64,000 nt of DNA, taken from NCBI GenBank assembly GCA_047602645.1, contig JASGGU010000005.1, forward strand, positions 1 through 64,000, in the 5' to 3' direction. The position numbers and the translations under genes are program-made. A model generated the notes under the pieces. The model saw only the letters and a program-made list of their open reading frames with translations. It did no database searches and was not told where the DNA came from. The DNA comes from JAEYFP01 sp047602645. Lineage in GTDB: Bacteria; Bacillota; Clostridia; Lachnospirales; Lachnospiraceae. Below are positions 8,256-16,652 of this stretch, in pieces (within the stretch, counting starts at the first letter, position 1; every line of letters starts with the position of its first letter).

Positions 8256-8952
8256 CAAAATCTTATTAGTAGACGACGAAAAGGATATCGCAGACTTAAT
8301 ACAAGAAGTATTGCAGCAAGATGGTTTTCAATTCATTCGGAAAGCACATACGGGACTAGAAGCGTTACAAATTTGCCGGGACTTTCAGCCTGACGTTGTT
8401 GTGTTAGATGTTATGCTTCCAGACCTTGACGGCTTAGAGGTGTGCAAAAAAATAAGAGAGTTTTCTTACTGTTCCGTTCTGTTCCTTTCCTCTAAAAATG
8501 ATGATATTGATAAGATCCTTGGCCTTTCCAGCGGCGGCGATGATTATATAACAAAGCCGTTCAGCCCACGGGAAGTTGTTTTTCGCATTAAAGCACAGCT
8601 TCGCCGTCAACAATATCAGACCATGCCAAGTGCAGGCCCTGACGGCAGCTTGTGTGTCGGCCCTCTTTCTCTCAGCAGGGAAAGCTGTCGGGTCTATAAG
8701 TCAGGACAGGAAATCAGCCTGACCGGGCGTGAATTTCTGCTTTTGTCTTATCTAATGGAAAACGCCGAAAAAATTATCAGCAAAGAACGTTTATATGAAC
8801 AGGTTTGGGGCGAATGCAGCAGCATTTGTGATAATACCATTATGGTTCATATCCGGCATATCCGCGAAAAGATTGAGGATACCCCCTCCACCCCTAAGCA
8901 GCTTATTACAGTGAAAGGTCTGGGGTACAAGCTGAAGAAAAGGACTGATTGA
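8248..8952 (+). CDS. OmpR-family response regulator (module 1)
   Basis: A 234-residue two-domain regulator. The receiver has the acidic pair in LLVDDEKD, the phospho-acceptor Asp in VVLDVMLPDLDGLEV and the lysine in ITKPFSP. The C-terminal winged helix ends with IMVHIRHIREKIED and VKGLGYKLKK. The stop is directly followed by the histidine kinase ATG. It likely controls the downstream permease-ATPase operon, whose promoter carries ATTAAGGTT direct repeats (10361-10402). Confidence 0.93.
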   Translation: MNSKILLVDDEKDIADLIQEVLQQDGFQFIRKAHTGLEALQICRDFQPDVVVLDVMLPDLDGLEVCKKIREFSYCSVLFLSSKNDDIDKILGLSSGGDDYITKPFSPREVVFRIKAQLRRQQYQTMPSAGPDGSLCVGPLSLSRESCRVYKSGQEISLTGREFLLLSYLMENAEKIISKERLYEQVWGECSSICDNTIMVHIRHIREKIEDTPSTPKQLITVKGLGYKLKKRTD

Positions 8953-10365
8953 ATGAAAAAATCCGGTTACCGCACAATCTTTCACGTTTATCTGATTTTC
9001 TTTTTGTCACTGCTTGGAGCAATTATCGCAGCGATCGGCCTTCTGTTTTTATTAGTTACCGTTCAAACACCGGACGGCTCCATGATAAAGAGCGATTGGC
9101 CGAAATCATTTACAGAGGATTTCAGTTCGCAAATTATTTTTATTGATGATAAAGCACTGGTCAAACAACCCGGAATAGAACTGTTGCAGGAGAACGGTAT
9201 CGGACTGCAGATTTTAGATCATTCCGGCTATGAAATAATCAGCTATCAAAAACCAGAACAGGCTGATGATACTTATTCCAGCACCGAGCTGTTATATCTT
9301 TACCAAACAGGGCAATTAGAAAATAGCGAAACAACTTCTTTCATCGGAACGGTTACAAACAACGGAAACGACTATTCGTACATCCTGCATTTCCCTGTGA
9401 AAATTTCAAAAATAATGATGTATTTAAATGCAGAAAGATTTACAGGCGGGAAAACAATTATCATCTTCATTGTCGGCAGCCTATTTATGGTTATTCTTGT
9501 TTCGGGAATTATCTATGGATTTTGGACAACGCGGATAATGGGCCGTCTAACCGCTTCTATCAGGGAGATTGCAACACGCAGTTATCTTCCCATCCAAGCT
9601 GACGGCACTTTCAGGGACATATATGACAGTTTAAACACCTTGGACATAGAAATTAAAGCGAGCGACAGGTTGCGGGAGCAGACAGAAAAAATACGCGAAG
9701 AATGGATTGCCAACATTACCCATGATCTGAAAACGCCTTTATCGCCCATCAAAGGCTACGCTGAAATATTACAGGAGAATGGCAGTAAAACCGAGGAACA
9801 GTGTGGACGGTATGCGAGGGTCATGCTAAAAAATGTAGCTTATATGGAAACGCTGATTGATGATTTGAAACTAACCTACCAATTAGAAAATGATATGATT
9901 CCGCTAAAACGGCAGGAGCAAAATTTCATCCGTTTCCTGAGGGAATTAGTAATTGATATTTTAAACAATCCAGAATATGAGAGTCATACCATTCATTTTG
10001 AAACTACCGAAGAAACAATTTTATTTTCTTTTGACCGTACACTTTTAACAAGAGCGTTCCAGAATTTAATGATTAATGCGTTTGTGCATGGGGCTGAAAA
10101 TACGGAACTTACTCTGCAAATTTCCGTTTCTGATACCATTCTTCAAGTTATTGTGTCTGATAACGGAAAAGGAATGACCGCAGAAGAAACGGGCTTGCTT
10201 TTTCAGCGTTACTATCGCGGGAGTAATACGGAGCATAAACCAGAGGGAACAGGTTTGGGGCTAGCCATTACCAAAAGCATTGTTGAGCTTCACGGAGGCA
10301 CAATTTCCGTATCCAGCAGACCAGGTATTGGGACGGCTTTTCAGATACAATTTCCAACAAATTAA
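8953..10365 (+). CDS. Membrane sensor histidine kinase (module 1)
   Basis: A 470-residue kinase. It has an N-terminal membrane helix, an extracellular domain of about 130 residues, a second membrane helix (IIIFIVGSLFMVILVSGIIYG) and a HAMP-like linker. The phosphorylation site lies in EWIANITHDLKTPLSPIKGYAE. The ATPase boxes are NAFVHGAENTEL, VSDNGKGM and GTGLGLAITKSIVELHGG. It partners with the response regulator that ends just before it. The sensed signal is unknown; kinases beside MacB/FtsX exporters often respond to antimicrobial peptides or envelope stress. Confidence 0.92.
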   Translation: MKKSGYRTIFHVYLIFFLSLLGAIIAAIGLLFLLVTVQTPDGSMIKSDWPKSFTEDFSSQIIFIDDKALVKQPGIELLQENGIGLQILDHSGYEIISYQKPEQADDTYSSTELLYLYQTGQLENSETTSFIGTVTNNGNDYSYILHFPVKISKIMMYLNAERFTGGKTIIIFIVGSLFMVILVSGIIYGFWTTRIMGRLTASIREIATRSYLPIQADGTFRDIYDSLNTLDIEIKASDRLREQTEKIREEWIANITHDLKTPLSPIKGYAEILQENGSKTEEQCGRYARVMLKNVAYMETLIDDLKLTYQLENDMIPLKRQEQNFIRFLRELVIDILNNPEYESHTIHFETTEETILFSFDRTLLTRAFQNLMINAFVHGAENTELTLQISVSDTILQVIVSDNGKGMTAEETGLLFQRYYRGSNTEHKPEGTGLGLAITKSIVELHGGTISVSSRPGIGTAFQIQFPTN

Positions 10366-10428
10366 GGTTAATTAAGGTTGCCTGAAAAATAGATTAAGGT
10401 TGACGGTTTATCATTTTATTATGATAAC
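10361..10428 (+). promoter_or_regulatory. Direct repeats ATTAAGGTTR and promoter of the FtsX-type exporter operon
   Basis: Three copies of ATTAAGGTT plus A or G begin at 10361, 10371 and 10393, spaced 10 and 22 bases, as expected for an OmpR-type regulator binding one DNA face. The last copy runs into a -35 TTGACG (10400-10405), followed at 17 bases by GATAAC (10423-10428). The string TAAGGTTGAC-N4-TATCAT is repeated at 51001-51020 before the module 2 permease. Confidence 0.65.
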
Positions 10429-10458
10429 TGCCAACCTTTTTTATATGTCAGGAGGTGA

Positions 10459-10584
10459 GAAAATGAAATTGAAAAAGATGCCGCTGATGTATGTTCCGGG
10501 CAGTCTTTAGACGTTGACGCTGTTTCAGGGGCAACCCTCACCAGCGATACCGTTTTGAAAGCAATAGAAAACGCATTGGAATAG
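10459..10584 (+). pseudogene. FMN-binding domain protein remnant
   Basis: A good ribosome site (GGAGGTG, 10451) and ATG 10463 open a frame that stops after 15 codons. In another frame, open from 10459 to the stop at 10582-10584, the translation ends DVDAVSGATLTSDTVLKAI and then ENALE, the typical C-terminus of FMN-binding (NosR/RnfG-type) domains with its SGAT flavinylation-like motif. The middle of the gene is missing, which explains the frame change. It is transcribed ahead of the permease but cannot encode a working domain. Confidence 0.7.
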
Positions 10585-10625
10585 GTGGCTAAATGGTCTA
10601 TCTCCAATAGAAAGCAGGTGTTTGA

Positions 10626-13106
10626 TTGAAAATCATATTGAAATACATTCTGACGAATGTAAAAGAACGTAAAACAAGAACAGTCGTTATGCTGCTGTCA
10701 ATACTTCTATCTACTACATTGCTGTTTGTGTCTTTTTCTATTGGTGCGTCCTATGAAAGCTCACAGAGGAAAATGGCACAGGGCATGGCGGGAAGCGCAA
10801 CGATTTCCGTTACCGTCGCAAATGATACGAATGCAATTGATATAAGTGCAATTCCCGATTTATCCTCTATTGGAGCAAGTGTGGGTATGCTGGAGGAAAG
10901 TTCCTTATATCACGAAAATGGCTATTATGAAACGGTTGACCTGATCGCTGCTGACCTCTTACAGCTTAACCAAATCAATAAACCGCGTTTGTTAGATGGT
11001 GGAGAAATCACTGACTTCTCGGGTAACAAAATTATTCTGCCGGATCGGTTTACTTCAAAATATGGAATTGAAAAAGGTGATACCATTACCCTACAAATCA
11101 AGGGAAGTCCTGTCAGTTTTGAAGTGGCGAAAATTGCCGCCTATGATACTGTTTTTCTGCGGCATACAAGGGGAGCAACAGCTCTTTTACCTCTTTCTAC
11201 ATTGACTGAACTTCTAGGGCAAACGGATGGATACAGCGAGATTTTAATTAAACCCGCCGAGGACGTTTCTACGGGTGCTTTGATAAACGAGCTGACGGCA
11301 GTGCTTCCTGACAGCAGCTATCAGATATCCGAGATTGTAAACGAAGCACAGATCACAACCGATGCAAGGCAAAAATCTATGCCGTTTTTCCTAATTAGCT
11401 TTTTCTCTCTGACAATAAGTATTTTTATCATTTACAGCAGCTACAAGGTAATCACGTTAGACCGGCTGCCGGTAATCGGGACGTTTCGCAGCATTGGCGC
11501 GACCCAAAAAGCGGTTACCCGCATTCTGCTTTTGGAAAGCTTGCTCTATGGCGGTATGGGGGGACTGATTGGTATTCCGGTAGGAATGTTTGTGCTGAAA
11601 TTAATTTTACAGGGCATGGGACAATCTCTGTCGCAGGGGATTGAAATCCCCGTTGTTATTTCACCGTTCAGCATCATGATTTCCTTTACTGTGGCTGTTG
11701 CCGTTTCTCTGCTGAGTGCATGGCTCCCGGTACGCCGGGCAAGCCGCCTGCCAATCAAGGACGTTGTTCTTGGAACTGTAGAGGAAAAAGGCATCCCCCG
11801 ACGTTTTATCGTTGGAATCGGAATTGTCCTGTTTCTGATTTCCGTATTTTTTCCAAAGGTTGTTTCGGGAAAAATGTTATATCTGGCGGGTGGTTTTTCC
11901 TTGTTGGGACTGATTGCCGCAACGATTCTTGTCATTCCTCTTTTGACGAACTTGATTTCTATGGTACTGGAACACTTGTATGGCCTGATTTTTAAAAATG
12001 AAGGTAGACTTGCCGCTCGGAACATGCGGGATAACAAAAACACTGCACAGAACATTACACTGCTTTTTATCAGCATTTCCGCAGTCATAGCAATCAGCGT
12101 TGTGGGAAATTTTGTAACCACCTACATTGGTGACGTATTCAAGGGTGCCGAGATGCAAGGCTTTGCAGACGGACAAATGGAGCCGGACTTTATAGAGCAG
12201 GTAAAAAATATGGATGGCATTGAACAGGTACTTCCTCTCTTTGTGTTTAAGAATGAGGTGCAAGGGAACGGAATTACTTTTTCACGACTTGAAGCAACGG
12301 ACGATCTGGAATGGTATCACTCCATGTTAGCACTTCACTACACAAAAAGTAGTATGCAGGAACAGGCTATTTCTGCATTTGCCGCAAGACGATCAATTAT
12401 ATTAAGCGAAAGCTGTATGGAACGGACGGGATTTTCCGTGGGCGATACGCTCACCCTGTCAAGTGGAGCCGCAACGAACTCTTATGTTGTAGTAGGCAGT
12501 TTCAAGTCGAGGGCAACAGATGTGGAAGCGGTAATTCCTTCGGCCTATGCAGTTTCCGATTTTGGCAAGACAACCTATGGCTTTTTAGCCTATACTGCCG
12601 CTGACCCTGATGCAATTATGGTGCAAATCCGTGACTTGTTTGGAGATACCTCAAATTGGAGCCGGACGGTAGAGGAATTTAATACGGATGCTCTTTCCAC
12701 TGTGGGAGCCTTTTTGCAGCCGATGCACAGTATGACCTACTTCATTTTGCTGCTGGCAACGATGGGTGTTATCAATAATTTGCTGATTAACTATATGCAA
12801 AAACGCCGTGCAATCGCTATGTATAAATCCGTTGGATTAAGCAACCGGCAAAATATGAAGATGACGTTGATTGAGGGCTTTTCTTCCGGTCTGATTGGCG
12901 CGGTAATCGCTATCTTCGTTTCCTATATGGAAATACAAACGATTTTCCTTGTGGCCGGTCCAAAAATCTCAATGGTGCCGGAGCTTAGTACCAAGGCATT
13001 CTTTATGGCCGGAGCTATGGGAATACTGGTTACTTTGGTGGGGTCAGTCGTTCCTATTTTCAAAAGCCGTCAGATGAAGTTAGTAGAAGAAATCAAATTT
13101 GAGTAA
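10626..13106 (+). CDS. FtsX/MacB-type ABC transporter permease (module 1)
   Basis: An 826-residue large permease. It has an N-terminal membrane helix, an extracellular MacB-PCD-like domain, a three-helix FtsX block (residues about 255-375), a linker helix pair (IVGIGIVLFLISVFF), a second extracellular domain and a final FtsX block. The start is a TTG (10626) preceded by a weak AGCAGGTG; residues MKIILKYILTNVKERKTRTVVML are the usual N-terminus. It forms an exporter or mechanotransmission complex with the ATPase encoded 23 bases downstream. Likely role: antimicrobial peptide resistance or envelope signalling (inference). Confidence 0.9.
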   Translation: MKIILKYILTNVKERKTRTVVMLLSILLSTTLLFVSFSIGASYESSQRKMAQGMAGSATISVTVANDTNAIDISAIPDLSSIGASVGMLEESSLYHENGYYETVDLIAADLLQLNQINKPRLLDGGEITDFSGNKIILPDRFTSKYGIEKGDTITLQIKGSPVSFEVAKIAAYDTVFLRHTRGATALLPLSTLTELLGQTDGYSEILIKPAEDVSTGALINELTAVLPDSSYQISEIVNEAQITTDARQKSMPFFLISFFSLTISIFIIYSSYKVITLDRLPVIGTFRSIGATQKAVTRILLLESLLYGGMGGLIGIPVGMFVLKLILQGMGQSLSQGIEIPVVISPFSIMISFTVAVAVSLLSAWLPVRRASRLPIKDVVLGTVEEKGIPRRFIVGIGIVLFLISVFFPKVVSGKMLYLAGGFSLLGLIAATILVIPLLTNLISMVLEHLYGLIFKNEGRLAARNMRDNKNTAQNITLLFISISAVIAISVVGNFVTTYIGDVFKGAEMQGFADGQMEPDFIEQVKNMDGIEQVLPLFVFKNEVQGNGITFSRLEATDDLEWYHSMLALHYTKSSMQEQAISAFAARRSIILSESCMERTGFSVGDTLTLSSGAATNSYVVVGSFKSRATDVEAVIPSAYAVSDFGKTTYGFLAYTAADPDAIMVQIRDLFGDTSNWSRTVEEFNTDALSTVGAFLQPMHSMTYFILLLATMGVINNLLINYMQKRRAIAMYKSVGLSNRQNMKMTLIEGFSSGLIGAVIAIFVSYMEIQTIFLVAGPKISMVPELSTKAFFMAGAMGILVTLVGSVVPIFKSRQMKLVEEIKFE

Positions 13107-13129
13107 AAAAGAGATTGGAGGTTTTACAG

Positions 13130-13816
13130 ATGAAAACATTCGTTGGTAATATTGCCGTTGAGGGCAAACATATTGTGAAAGATTTTCGGATTGGCAATAC
13201 CACAACAAAGGTATTGAAAGGCGTATCCTTGCAGGTAATGCAGGGGGAGTTTGTATCCGTCATGGGGCCGTCCGGCTCCGGAAAAAGTACACTCCTCTAT
13301 ATTCTTGGCGGTTTGGACTCTCCGACGGGCGGTTCTGTTTATCTGAATGGAACCGCTATATCCCGTTTCAAAGATGAAAAAATGAGCAGAATACGGCGGC
13401 AAAATATAGGCTTTGTATTTCAGTTTTATAATCTCATTCCTAACCTGAATGTAGAAGAAAACATTATGCTTCCCTTGCTTCTGGATGGCAAGAGAATGAG
13501 GGATTACAAAAAACAGTTAAATCACATCTTAGAAATGGTGGGCTTATCTGACAGGCGCAAGCATACGCCCCGAGAATTATCAGGAGGGCAGCAGCAGCGT
13601 GTAGCAATCGCCCGCGCCTTGGTCGGAAATCCAGAAATTCTATTTGCAGATGAACCGACTGGAAATTTAGACAGCAATACAGGGGCGGAAATTATGCACC
13701 TGTTACGCGATATTAACCGGGAAAGTGGACAAACAATCATCATGGTAACACATTCGCCTGAAGCCGCCCAAAGCAGCAGCCGGGTCATTACAGTCCGCGA
13801 TGGAGTAATTGAATAA
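13130..13816 (+). CDS. MacB/LolD-type ABC transporter ATPase (module 1)
   Basis: A 228-residue ATPase with Walker A GPSGSGKST, Q-loop FVFQFYNLIPNLN, signature LSGGQQQRVAIARAL, Walker B ILFADEPTGNLD and switch histidine VTHSPEAA. I place the start at ATG 13130 because a TTGGAGG ribosome site ends 8 bases before it; a TTG at 13115 lies inside that site. The protein powers the upstream FtsX-type permease. It is the only intact ATPase of this type in the window, and the paralogous permease at 51110 has lost its own. Confidence 0.92.
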   Translation: MKTFVGNIAVEGKHIVKDFRIGNTTTKVLKGVSLQVMQGEFVSVMGPSGSGKSTLLYILGGLDSPTGGSVYLNGTAISRFKDEKMSRIRRQNIGFVFQFYNLIPNLNVEENIMLPLLLDGKRMRDYKKQLNHILEMVGLSDRRKHTPRELSGGQQQRVAIARALVGNPEILFADEPTGNLDSNTGAEIMHLLRDINRESGQTIIMVTHSPEAAQSSSRVITVRDGVIE

Positions 13817-13857
13817 GCCATTATATTCCCTAAACAGACATTGCTTCCTTTCATAAA

Positions 13858-15000
13858 TTATAAATGCTTTACCGAAGCGATCAGCCTAAATATTTGCTCT
13901 GTCGTTTTTACCAGATTACTCCTTGCCGTTTTTTTCTCCATAGCCTCTTCGAGCGAAACAGGATTCGTCAAAATAGAATAATAGGAATCAATGCCGGCCT
14001 CGTTGCATTTTTCTGCTCCTTCTGCGACACAGCCTGCCAAGGCAATCACAACCGCCCCATATTTTTTGGCCAATTTACCGACTCCAACCGGTGCTTTTCC
14101 CATGGCGGTCTGGAAATCAATACGTCCTTCTCCGGTAATCACATAATCAGCATCTTTTATAGATTCTTCCAGGTTGAGCGCATTTACTACCAGATCAACT
14201 CCCGAATAAAGCTCCCCTTTCAAATAGCTTAAAAATGCAAATCCCAGTCCCCCGGCAGCTCCTGCTCCGGGCGTCTGGGTGTAGTCCTCCTGATAAAGCT
14301 TTTTAGTAGCCTCGGCATAAACACCCATGCCGTGATCCAATAATTCCAGCATCTCTTTTGTGACACCTTTTTGCGGGCCGTAAACGTAGGTGGCACCATT
14401 AGCCCCGCATAAAGGATTCGTTACATCACATGCAACTTTAAAATGGCACTCCTTTAATTCGGGCATCGCGTTTTTATCTGAGATAAAAGAAATCTTTCCC
14501 AGATCTTTTCCTCCAAAGCCCAGCTTATTCTGCTCTTCATCAAAAAATTCGTAGCCTAACGCTGTCAGCATCCCGATACCGCCATCGTTTGTTGCACTTC
14601 CTCCGATTCCGATAATGAAATCCCTGCACCCTTTGCCGATGGCATCCTTTATCATCTCACCCACGCCATAGGTAGTGGCCTCCATCGGATTCTTTTCCCG
14701 TTCCTTTACTAAGACGATCCCTGCGGCAGCTGCCATTTCTATGACCGCAGTTTTTGTATGTTCGATATAGCCATAGGCGGCTTCGATTCTGTTTCCTAAT
14801 GGGCCCTTCACACAGAGGCGGACAGCCTCTCCCGAAAGCCCTTCAATCAGCGCTTCCGTCGTCCCTTCTCCGCCATCCGCAAGCGGCTTTATGATAATTT
14901 CTGCTTCCGTGGCATTCAATATGCCTTCTTTAATCGCTTCACCGGCTTCCAGGGAAGTCAGGCTGCCCTTAAACGAATCAATCGCAATCACTACCTTCAT
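13858..15000 (-). CDS. garK: Glycerate kinase, type 1 (GarK/GlxK family)
   Basis: A 380-residue glycerate 2-kinase, full family length, converting D-glycerate to 2-phosphoglycerate with ATP. Signatures are VVIAIDSFKGSLTSLEAGEA at the N-terminus, LADGGEGTTEAL, GGSATNDGGIGML and ITGEGRIDFQTAMGKAPVGV. It is convergent with the exporter operon and downstream of the YesN regulator, so it may end the carbohydrate locus or use its own promoter in the 170-base gap. A degraded, about 94-95 % identical partial copy lies at 36109-36539. Confidence 0.93.
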   Translation of the reverse strand: MKVVIAIDSFKGSLTSLEAGEAIKEGILNATEAEIIIKPLADGGEGTTEALIEGLSGEAVRLCVKGPLGNRIEAAYGYIEHTKTAVIEMAAAAGIVLVKEREKNPMEATTYGVGEMIKDAIGKGCRDFIIGIGGSATNDGGIGMLTALGYEFFDEEQNKLGFGGKDLGKISFISDKNAMPELKECHFKVACDVTNPLCGANGATYVYGPQKGVTKEMLELLDHGMGVYAEATKKLYQEDYTQTPGAGAAGGLGFAFLSYLKGELYSGVDLVVNALNLEESIKDADYVITGEGRIDFQTAMGKAPVGVGKLAKKYGAVVIALAGCVAEGAEKCNEAGIDSYYSILTNPVSLEEAMEKKTARSNLVKTTEQIFRLIASVKHL

Positions 15001-15170
15001 TTCACTTGGGTTCCTCTCTGGCTGTTATCTCAGTTTATGATGTTCTCAACAAAATTTATTGAGTTTTGTATATAGTCATTATTAAATGAAAACCAATAAA
15101 TTTCCATGTTCATACAGAAATTGAGGCATGTATATTAACACACTTTAAAACTCATTTAGAAAGTCCTTAA

Positions 15171-16652
15171 TTACGTCCGTTTCTCCAACATCATTATTTT
15201 GTATTTGGATGGATTAACCCCTGTAATTTTTGTGAAAACCTTGCTAAAATGAAACTGTTCATAACCAAATGACTCGGCAACATCCTTGATCAGCAGATCC
15301 GGATTTATTTCAATCATTTTCTTTGCGGAATTAATTTTGTTTTGTAATATATATTCACTGTAAGACAATCCCGTCTGCATTTTAAATATTTTTCTTACAT
15401 ACGGCTGGCTCGCCTTAAATAAATTGCATATTTCTTTTAGTGAATAACATCTGTCTCGATTGTCCTCAATAAATGCATTAATCTCTTCAAACAGTTTCTG
15501 CCCATTTTTTTCTGCGGTTTTCTGATGTGCACCATGCTCCCAATCCAGATTTTCAAAGATTACGGAATAGTTCTCTCTGATTTCTTCATAGCTGTCCGCA
15601 TACCGAATGGACTCATCAATATATTCTCTGATTTTCACAGAATCACTTTTTATCATTCCGCTTTGCAGCACACTGTCTGTCAGAATATGAAGCAGCATAT
15701 AAATGCGGTATACGGATACTTCTTCCTTTTTCCACACTTCAAACAACTGATAGATTCGTTCCTTAAATAGGCCCCAGTTTCCCGCAGCAATCACCATTCT
15801 GATTTGCTTAAGAACTTCCATGTCCTCACCATAGGAGGGCTCCGATATATCTTCAAGTATCTGCCATTCTGTTTCTGTTCTTTTTCCCGGAATCGTCTTT
15901 TTACGCGCCACATTATATAATATTTTTATATTTTCAATAATGTCTTCGCCTGACTCCAGAGAAAAACTTTGTATGCGGACGCTGGCTACCGTACGGAATC
16001 TGCAGGCAACAAGTATTCTGCGAAATGATCGGTCTGCCGTTGCGGCATTCTTTTCACTATCCGTTAACAGAACAAAAAGTGCGTTCCTGTATGCAATTTC
16101 CAGTACATGGTTGTCCTGCGAAAGATTCTGCACATAATCTTCCACATCTCCGCTCCCGTATATCATCATTACTTGTGCCAGCTTATCATTCCCGCAAAGC
16201 AGCTTTTCGACTACCTCTGAATGATTGTTCGCAAATGCTCTTTCAAGGTCATCCTGCTGCTCTGCACGCCAAATATCTGTATAATATTTTTTGATTCGAC
16301 TTAATACAATGTTAAATTCATCCGGATCAATCGGTTTTGTAATATAATCTTCAATTCCAAGACTAATTGCTTCTTTTGCATACTCAAACATTTTATAACC
16401 ACTGATAATAATGACTCGTATGTCAGGATCGGTAAAACGCACTTTTTTTATCAGATCAATTCCCGTCATGCCTGACATCCGAATGTCTGTAATTAAAATT
16501 TGAGGACATTCTTCTTTCAGGTTATTCAACACTTCCTCACCGTTCTCGTGCAATGCTACAACATCGAAGACTCCGTCAGCTTCCACAAGCGTTTTAATGA
16601 ATCTTGCAATGGGGGGTTCATCCTCAGCGATAACAACTCTAATCCTATTCAT
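15171..16652 (-). CDS. YesN-type response regulator with AraC DNA-binding domain
   Basis: A 493-residue protein. The N-terminal receiver shows VVIAEDEPPIARFI, phospho-acceptor Asp in ILITDIRMSGMTGIDLI and Lys in YITKPIDPDEF. A middle region of about 240 residues of unknown fold precedes a C-terminal AraC HTH pair (SLKEICNLFKASQPYVRKIF and IKDVAESFGYEQFHFSKVF). The start at 16652 is chosen because AAAGG sites precede it and it overlaps the kinase stop by 8 bases (ATGAATAG). With the adjacent YesM kinase it should activate the sugar ABC/rhamnosidase operon. Confidence 0.92.
   Translation of the reverse strand: MNRIRVVIAEDEPPIARFIKTLVEADGVFDVVALHENGEEVLNNLKEECPQILITDIRMSGMTGIDLIKKVRFTDPDIRVIIISGYKMFEYAKEAISLGIEDYITKPIDPDEFNIVLSRIKKYYTDIWRAEQQDDLERAFANNHSEVVEKLLCGNDKLAQVMMIYGSGDVEDYVQNLSQDNHVLEIAYRNALFVLLTDSEKNAATADRSFRRILVACRFRTVASVRIQSFSLESGEDIIENIKILYNVARKKTIPGKRTETEWQILEDISEPSYGEDMEVLKQIRMVIAAGNWGLFKERIYQLFEVWKKEEVSVYRIYMLLHILTDSVLQSGMIKSDSVKIREYIDESIRYADSYEEIRENYSVIFENLDWEHGAHQKTAEKNGQKLFEEINAFIEDNRDRCYSLKEICNLFKASQPYVRKIFKMQTGLSYSEYILQNKINSAKKMIEINPDLLIKDVAESFGYEQFHFSKVFTKITGVNPSKYKIMMLEKRT

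Noticed and set aside
11546..12121. A 191-codon minus-strand frame inside the exporter permease
   Set aside because: Antisense shadow of FtsX-type coding sequence; arginine/threonine-rich translation without family features.
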